Of a DNA stretch of 64,000 nt, positions 59,595 to 64,000 are shown piece by piece. The notes under the pieces are model-generated. The model searched no databases. It was not told where the DNA came from and saw nothing but the letters and a program-made list of their open reading frames with translations. The stretch is from assembly GCF_900106035.1 (NCBI RefSeq), contig NZ_FNUC01000004.1:1984001-2048000 (forward strand). Direction: 5' to 3'. Source of the DNA: Jiangella alba. GTDB lineage: Bacteria > Actinomycetota > Actinomycetes > Jiangellales > Jiangellaceae. The position numbers were made by a program, and so were the translations under genes. The first letter of the stretch is position 1, and each line of letters starts with the position of its first letter.

Positions 59595-60149
59595 CTGGTC
59601 ATCGGAGCGGACTTCGACGAGATCCTCGCCGCGGCGCGCGCCGGTGCGCCGTGGGCGTTCGAGCGCCTGTACACCGACCTCGCGCCCGTCGTCGGCGGTT
59701 ACGCGCGGCTGCAGGGATCGGACGAGCCCGAGGATCTCACCAGCGAGGTGTTCCTGGGCGTCTTCGCCGGCCTGTCGTCGTTCACCGGATCCGAGCAGCA
59801 GTTCCGGTCCTGGGTCTTCACCATCGCCTACCGGCGGGTGACCGACGAGCGGCGCCGGCGGTCCCGGCGCCCGGTGATCGTGGACGACGGCCCGGAGATC
59901 GACGAGCAGGTGGGCGGCGACGCGGAGGAGGACGCCCTCGTGCGGCTGGGCCGGCGGCGCGTGCACGAGCTGTGCGCGGGCCTGTCGGACGACCAGCGCG
60001 AGGTGGTGCTGCTGCGGATCCTCGGCGACCTGAGCGTCGACGAGGTCGCCGGCATCGTCGGCAAGTCCGCGGGAGCGGTCAAGGCGCTGCAGCGCCGGGG
60101 ACTGAGTGCGTTGCGGCGGCAACTCGACCGGAGGGGCGTATCCGCATGA
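59595..60149 (+). CDS. ECF sigma factor with no canonical start codon
   Basis: Sigma region 2 (WAFERLYTDLAPVVGGYARL, EDLTSEVFLGVF, RSWVFTIAYRRVTDERRRRSR) and region 4 (LSDDQREVVLLRILGDLSVDEVAGIVGKSAGAVKALQRRGLSALRRQL) are intact. The frame has a stop at 59568-59570 and no ATG, GTG or TTG before GTG 59748, which would remove most of region 2. A strong RBS GGGAGG (59585-59590) is followed by CTG 59595, GTC 59598 (ideal spacing of seven) and ATC 59601. So either CTG is used, or a former GTG has become GTC and the gene is damaged. The stop overlaps the next gene by ATGA. Confidence 0.7.
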   Translation: MVIGADFDEILAAARAGAPWAFERLYTDLAPVVGGYARLQGSDEPEDLTSEVFLGVFAGLSSFTGSEQQFRSWVFTIAYRRVTDERRRRSRRPVIVDDGPEIDEQVGGDAEEDALVRLGRRRVHELCAGLSDDQREVVLLRILGDLSVDEVAGIVGKSAGAVKALQRRGLSALRRQLDRRGVSA

Positions 60150-60997
60150 GCGGTGCCGGCGATGACAGAGCTGACATGACACCGACCACCGTTCCCGACG
60201 ATGCGACGCTCGAGGCGATCCTCCGCGGTGTGCGGACGCCGCCCGGCGGCGACGACCTGACGGCGTTGTCGGAAGCGGTCGAAGCCATTCGAAGGAGTGC
60301 TGATGAAGCCGTCCCCCCAACGGCTGAACTCGCCCGCCGCATCGCACTGGGCGACTTCACCGGAGTGGCGCCGTCGCCGCTGCCGCGCGGGCACACAGTC
60401 CGCGCCAGGCTCGGCCGGAGGATGGCCGCGATGAGCCTGCGGACCAGGGCGGTCGTCGCGCTCGCGGCGATCTTCACCGGCTTCACCGGCGTCGCCGCCG
60501 CGGGAGCGCTACCCGACGCCGCGCAGCAGCGGGTCGAGTCGGTGGTCGAGAAGGTGACGCCGATCTCGTTCGACGAGCCCCAGGAGTTCGGCGAGGACGT
60601 CGCCGAGGACGCCCGCGACGGCGGCGTCGACGGCCAGGAGGTCAGCGAGGACGCGCAGGAGCTGGGCGGGAAGCCCGGCAACCCCGGCGACGGTCACGAA
60701 CCCGAACTGCCCGGCCTGCCGACGACCGTCCCGACCACGCCCGGCGAGCACCGGCCGGACGACCCGGGCCGGCCGGACGACGCGGGCCGGCCGGACGACG
60801 CGGGCCGGCCGGACGACGCGGGCCGGCCCGACGACCGCCCGAGCACCGACCCGACGATGCCGGAGCACCCGGCTTCCGACCCGGCGGAGCCGCCCGTGAC
60901 CCCCGACGAGCGGCCCGCCGACCCCGCCGATCCGCCGTCCGGAGCGGAGGATCGGCAGCCCACCGAGCTCCCTGAGCCCGGTGAACAGCGGCCCTGA
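60146..60997 (+). CDS. Membrane-anchored partner of the ECF sigma factor
   Basis: 283 residues. Cytoplasmic N-terminus (1-90), one TM at about 95-120 (RTRAVVALAAIFTGFTGVAAAGALP), then an acidic, Pro-rich outer part with four GRPDDA units. It overlaps the sigma gene, so it is probably its anti-sigma factor, although the cytoplasmic part lacks a zinc HxxxCxxC motif. The C-terminal extracytoplasmic part is repetitive and likely unstructured. Confidence 0.72.
   Translation: MSGAGDDRADMTPTTVPDDATLEAILRGVRTPPGGDDLTALSEAVEAIRRSADEAVPPTAELARRIALGDFTGVAPSPLPRGHTVRARLGRRMAAMSLRTRAVVALAAIFTGFTGVAAAGALPDAAQQRVESVVEKVTPISFDEPQEFGEDVAEDARDGGVDGQEVSEDAQELGGKPGNPGDGHEPELPGLPTTVPTTPGEHRPDDPGRPDDAGRPDDAGRPDDAGRPDDRPSTDPTMPEHPASDPAEPPVTPDERPADPADPPSGAEDRQPTELPEPGEQRP
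60766..60837 (+). repeat. Four 18-bp tandem repeats (GRPDDA)
   Basis: GGGCCGGCCGGACGACGC is repeated about four times in the outer domain of the sigma partner. Each unit is six codons, so copy number can vary without frameshift. Confidence 0.8.
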
Positions 60998-61017
60998 CGA
61001 TCAGTCGGCCGCACTCG

Positions 61018-61055
61018 GGGCGCGTCTGGTGATCCCACCCTCACCAGACGCGCCC
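61018..61055. terminator. 14-bp-stem bidirectional terminator
   Basis: GGGCGCGTCTGGTG (61018-61031) and CACCAGACGCGCCC (61042-61055), loop of 10, followed on the plus strand by TGTTCTT. Lies between the sigma-partner stop and the end of convergent trpS. Confidence 0.8.
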
Positions 61056-61074
61056 TGTTCTTCCCACCGCCTCT

Positions 61075-62124
61075 TCAATAGGCCGTCATCCCGAGCGCTT
61101 CCTGCACGTCCGCCAGCGTCGCCTCGGCCATCGCCGTCGCCCGTTCGGCGCCCGCCGCGAGCAGCGACCCGACCAGTCCGGGATCGGCCGCGAACGCCGT
61201 GCGACGCTCCCGCACCGGCCGCAACTCCTCGTTCACGACGTCGATGACCAGCGCCTTCAGCAGCGCCGAGCCGCCACCGCCGACCTGCGCCGCCACCTCG
61301 TCCGGCGCGACGCCGAGGCACAGCGCGGCGATCTCGACCAGTGACGACACGCCCGGCCGCTCGGCGGGGTCGTAGGTGATGTCGCGGCGGCCGTCGGTGA
61401 CCGAGCGCCGGATCAGCCGCGCCGTCTCGTCGGCCGACGCCTTCAGCGCGATGGTGTTGCCGCGGCTCTTGCTCATCTTCTTCCCGTCGACGCCGAGCAG
61501 CCGTGGCGCCGGCGACAGCAACGCCTGCGGTTCCCGGAAGACGGCACGCCCGCCGGCATAGCGTTCGTTGAACCGCCGCGCGATCTGCCGGGTCTGCTCG
61601 ACATGCGGCAGCTGGTCGTCGCCGACCGGCACCAGGTTGCCGTGGCAGAACAGGATGTCCGCGGCCTGGTGGACGGGGTACGTCAGCAGCAGCCCGCTGA
61701 TCGACGCCAGCCCGGACGCGGCCGCCTCGTCCTTGACGGTCGGGTTGCGCTGCAGCTCGGCCACCGTCGTCAGCGAGAGGAACGGCAGCAGCAGCTGGTT
61801 CAGCGCCGGCACCGCGCTGTGCGCGAACACCGTCGTGTCGTCAGGGTCGATGCCGGCCGCGAGGTTGTCCAGGACGACCTCGCGCACGTTCGCGGCGATC
61901 TCGCCGGGCGACAGCCGGTCGGTGATCACCTGGTAGTCGGCGACGACGAGGAAGGTCTCGACGCCCTGGCGCTGCAGGCGGACGCGGTTGAGCAGCGTCC
62001 CGAAGTAGTGGCCGAGGTGCAGCGGCCCGGTCGGCCGGTCGCCGGTGAGGACGCGGTAGCGCGACGGGTCCGCCGCGACGCCGGCCGGGTCGGCCAGCAG
62101 CGGTGTGTCGAGGGTGAGGGTCAT
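61075..62124 (-). CDS. trpS: Tryptophanyl-tRNA synthetase
   Basis: 349 residues. Class I motifs HLGH (36-39, in PTGPLHLGHYFG) and KMSKS (216-220, in GVDGKKMSKSRGN). Trp-pocket and dimer regions typical of bacterial TrpRS: VVADYQVITD, QRNPTVKDEA, LLLTYPVHQAADILF, PVGDDQLPHVEQTR. Charges tRNA-Trp. Preceded by a Trp-coding leader peptide and attenuator, so probably induced when charged tRNA-Trp is scarce; actinobacteria often carry a second, regulated TrpRS of this sort. RBS GGAGAG is six bases from ATG. Confidence 0.93.
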   Translation of the reverse strand: MTLTLDTPLLADPAGVAADPSRYRVLTGDRPTGPLHLGHYFGTLLNRVRLQRQGVETFLVVADYQVITDRLSPGEIAANVREVVLDNLAAGIDPDDTTVFAHSAVPALNQLLLPFLSLTTVAELQRNPTVKDEAAASGLASISGLLLTYPVHQAADILFCHGNLVPVGDDQLPHVEQTRQIARRFNERYAGGRAVFREPQALLSPAPRLLGVDGKKMSKSRGNTIALKASADETARLIRRSVTDGRRDITYDPAERPGVSSLVEIAALCLGVAPDEVAAQVGGGGSALLKALVIDVVNEELRPVRERRTAFAADPGLVGSLLAAGAERATAMAEATLADVQEALGMTAY

Positions 62125-62171
62125 GACGCTCTCCGTTCGGTGGCAGGGCCACCGCGAGAGCTGTCACCTGT

Positions 62172-62194
62172 TCGGCCGCCGTCGCGGCGGCCGA
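62172..62194 (-). terminator. trpS attenuator terminator hairpin
   Basis: On the minus strand TCGGCCGCCG (62194-62185), CGA, CGGCGGCCGA (62181-62172): perfect 10-bp stem in the trpS leader. GGCGGCC at the leader stop (62217-62211) can pair with the hairpin's left arm as an antiterminator. Confidence 0.75.
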
Positions 62195-62216
62195 TGAACA
62201 TGCTGAGGTGGGCCGC

Positions 62217-62255
62217 CTACGAAGGCAGCCACCACACCAGCACGAGGGACTTCAC
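62217..62255 (-). CDS. trpS leader peptide, 12 residues with tandem Trp
   Basis: GTG at 62255-62253, then K S L V L V W W L P S and TAG at 62219-62217. The two TGG codons are at 62234-62229. In ribosome-mediated attenuation, stalling at these codons during Trp starvation would free GGCGGCC (62217-62211) to pair with the left arm of the terminator. TAAGGT (62267-62262) is a possible -10 seven bases before the start, giving a leaderless leader. Confidence 0.75.
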   Translation of the reverse strand: MKSLVLVWWLPS

Positions 62256-62278
62256 CCCTCCACCTTACCGTGGCGGCG

Positions 62279-62818
62279 TCAGCCGATCGGCGCGCAGTTC
62301 GCCCCGAGTTGCGTCATGCCGGCGACGAAGCCGGCGGTCAGCTCGGCGGCCTGGGTGACCTGGTCCTGGGTCACCTCGGCGGACGTGTCCGTCAGCGCGG
62401 TCCACGCCTGCGCGGCCTGGTCACCGGTGGTGACGGTGGCGCCCGCCTGCGCCTGCTCGGCCTCCTCGGCCGGCAGCGGCACATCGTGGACGGCGGCGAC
62501 GAGCGCGCTCGTTCCGGCCGAGACCACGGCGAGGTTGGCGACGTCCAGCCGCACCTCGGGCCCCTGCGCCATGATCGGCTGCTCCGCCGCCACCGTGGTG
62601 CAGGCGTCGGTGACGCCGGCCGCCCAGTCCGCGAGTGTCCCGGACGGACGCGGGTCGCGGTCCGCGGCGGTGTCGTCCGATCCGCCGGACGCGACCAGCA
62701 GCACGCCGACGACGGCTGCGACCAGCAAGAACACCGCGGCCACGCCGAGAGTGAGACGAGTGCGGCGTGGCGGTGGGCGGTGGGCGACGGCCGAGGGGAC
62801 GTCCTCGAGCAGTTTCAC
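62279..62818 (-). CDS. Membrane-anchored protein of unknown function
   Basis: 179 residues. Short basic N-terminus (HRPPPRRTRLT), one TM at about 24-43 (LGVAAVFLLVAAVVGVLLVA), then an extracytoplasmic, mainly helical domain with two Cys (TDACTTVAAEQ and GANCAPIG) that could form a disulfide. No family recognised. It lies upstream of trpS on the same strand, but the attenuator separates them. Confidence 0.7.
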   Translation of the reverse strand: MKLLEDVPSAVAHRPPPRRTRLTLGVAAVFLLVAAVVGVLLVASGGSDDTAADRDPRPSGTLADWAAGVTDACTTVAAEQPIMAQGPEVRLDVANLAVVSAGTSALVAAVHDVPLPAEEAEQAQAGATVTTGDQAAQAWTALTDTSAEVTQDQVTQAAELTAGFVAGMTQLGANCAPIG

Positions 62819-63077
62819 GACTCACACCTTTCGAGCCTGGCTTGGTTCCGGATCTCGCGTGTGCCGGAACCCTCGCCCCCCGTGGACCGGCGCCACTTTA
62901 GGCCATGACGAGGATCGGCATGGCACATACCCGCTCGCGCGCCGTCCACCGGGGCGGGACAAACCGGACAGCCTGCGGTTAAACCTGTGCACGTGTTCGG
63001 CTTGCCTCCCCACATGAGCGGGCTTCGCGAACTAGCCTCCGGGGTGTGAGGCATCCGGTTCCCCAGCTGTCGCTCCC
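62819..63077. other. Intergenic region, nothing recognised
   Basis: 259 bp between divergent genes. No palindrome, RNA motif or open frame with support. Presumably holds both promoters. Confidence 0.4.
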
Positions 63078-64000
63078 GTGAGCGCCATGCGCAGCGACGC
63101 CGTCGCCGGCCCCGTTCCGACCCGGGCGGAGCTGGTCGCTCACGCCGTCGAACGGTGGAGCGGCGACCTCGCGGCGCTCGGCGGACGCGACCCGCTGCTG
63201 TCCTACCGCGACCTCAAGGTGGGCACGCTCGACCTCGCGGCCGCCGAGCCCGAGGCGCGCAAGCTGCTGCTCGAGGGCGCGCCGGTCCTGGTCTCCAAGC
63301 TGTTCCCGTACGAGCCGCTGCGGACGTCCGCGCTGCGGTCGGTGCGGGCCATCCGCGACAAGTCCCGCGAGCTGTCCCAGGAGCGCGGCATCGCCGTCAG
63401 CTACCTCGCCGTCGGCATCGCGACCTGGGCGAACCCGTTCGCGGCCCGCCGGCCGACGGCGCCGGTCATGCTCCGCTCGGCGGTCGTCGAGGCGCGCGAC
63501 CCGGCCGAGACCGACTTCAGCATCACCATCGCCGACGACCCGTTCGTCAACCCGGTGCTGCTGTGGGCGCTGGACTCCCAGCTCGGGCTCCGCTTCGCCA
63601 CCGACGACCTGCGCGACCCCTCCGGCCGGCTGCGGTACGCGACGGTGGTCGAGCGGCTGCGCGAGTTCGCACCGCCGCACGTCGTCGACGGCTTCGCCAT
63701 CGCGCACCGGGCGGTGCTGGCGACGTTCACCACCGTTCCGCTGGCGCTCAGCCGCGACCTCGCCGCGCTCGGCGTCGACCTGCAGCGCAACGACGTCGTG
63801 GCCGCGCTGGCCGGCGACTCCGCCGCGCTGTCCGCCGTCGCCCGCACCGGCAGCCCTGCCGAGCTGCGCTACCGCGTCCTCGACACCGACACCGAGCAGG
63901 ACGAGGTGGTCGCGGCCGCCGCCGGCGACGCTCACCTGCGGGTCGCCGCCGCACCCGGCACCGGCCGCACCCAGACCGTCGCTGCGCTGGTGTCCGAGCT
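63078..64000 (+). CDS. DUF4011-type superfamily 1 helicase, N-terminal part
   Basis: At least 307 residues; the gene runs off the window. Start GTG 63078 (ATG 63087 alternative). N-terminal DUF4011-like domain (LGGRDPLLSYRDLKVGTLDL, LFPYEPLRTSALRSVRAIRDKSRELSQERG, DPFVNPVLLWALDSQLG, VVDGFAIAHRAVLATFT), then the P-loop AAPGTGRTQTVAALV near residue 297. The Walker A Lys is Arg here, the only unusual point. Probably a nucleic-acid-dependent motor; DUF4011 helicases also occur in defence systems, but no partner gene is visible. Confidence 0.75.
   Translation, partial: MSAMRSDAVAGPVPTRAELVAHAVERWSGDLAALGGRDPLLSYRDLKVGTLDLAAAEPEARKLLLEGAPVLVSKLFPYEPLRTSALRSVRAIRDKSRELSQERGIAVSYLAVGIATWANPFAARRPTAPVMLRSAVVEARDPAETDFSITIADDPFVNPVLLWALDSQLGLRFATDDLRDPSGRLRYATVVERLREFAPPHVVDGFAIAHRAVLATFTTVPLALSRDLAALGVDLQRNDVVAALAGDSAALSAVARTGSPAELRYRVLDTDTEQDEVVAAAAGDAHLRVAAAPGTGRTQTVAALVSE

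Overview
The window is about 64 kb of very GC-rich DNA (codon third positions almost always G or C) with short intergenic gaps, many 1-4 bp start/stop overlaps, GTG and TTG starts, Tat and lipoprotein export signals, and one-component regulators (TetR, ArsR, HxlR, LacI, IclR, AfsR/SARP, GntR-like). An AfsR/SARP regulator, an F420-type (LLM) oxidoreductase, a HelD-type RNA polymerase motor and leaderless-looking promoters all point to an actinomycete chromosome, probably a soil or plant-associated saprophyte. I cannot name the genus from sequence alone. I see no phage, insertion sequence, CRISPR array or plasmid function.

Layout. 1-13.8 kb: end of an unknown gene, HelD, an ArsR/SRPBCC/glycolipid-binding group, a 1036-residue AfsR-like regulator, then small regulator-effector pairs (HxlR with an imine-reductase-like enzyme and a shortened globin; TetR with an LLM oxidoreductase; TetR with a DHA2 drug exporter) and a decayed ECF sigma gene ending in a perfect 30-bp hairpin. 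13.8-24.6 kb: methyltransferase/phosphoesterase/membrane protein operon, two secreted M14 peptidases behind a textbook CRP site, two further exporters, hydrolase/TetR pair, NmrA-like/MFS operon, NUDIX hydrolase. 24.6-37.6 kb: a repeat-filled gap, secreted beta-propeller phytase, YaaA, acetylxylan-esterase-like hydrolase, TetR, sulfatase, a large secreted lamin-tail metallophosphoesterase, then a phosphatase, an endonuclease/phosphatase-fold protein carrying an in-frame repeat insertion, and an ABC solute-binding lipoprotein.

37.6-55.7 kb is the most distinctive part. A LacI gene with two unrecognised genes faces an IclR-DppBCDF-type ABC transporter operon across two mirror-image promoters that carry LacI-type operators. 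Converging on it is an eight-gene operon (YhfZ, YhfY, YhfU, YhfT, Php, YhfS, YhfX, YhfW) that matches, gene for gene, the uncharacterised yhf cluster of Escherichia coli. It includes two PLP enzymes, a phosphotriesterase-like hydrolase, an alkaline-phosphatase-superfamily mutase-like protein, a transporter and a dedicated regulator. It begins at a perfect 18-bp palindrome and nearly every junction overlaps. A GH78 alpha-L-rhamnosidase follows.

55.7-64 kb: membrane and secreted small proteins, one frameshifted remnant, tRNA-Arg(CCU), a pirin, an ECF sigma factor with no canonical start codon plus its membrane partner, trpS behind what looks like a complete ribosome-mediated tryptophan attenuator (12-residue leader with tandem Trp), and the start of a DUF4011-type helicase cut by the window edge.

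A GC-rich repeat family with the shared core GCCCGCCCGGCTGGGAGG or close variants occurs five times: twice in one intergenic gap, twice inside a coding sequence in frame, and once as a degenerate copy.
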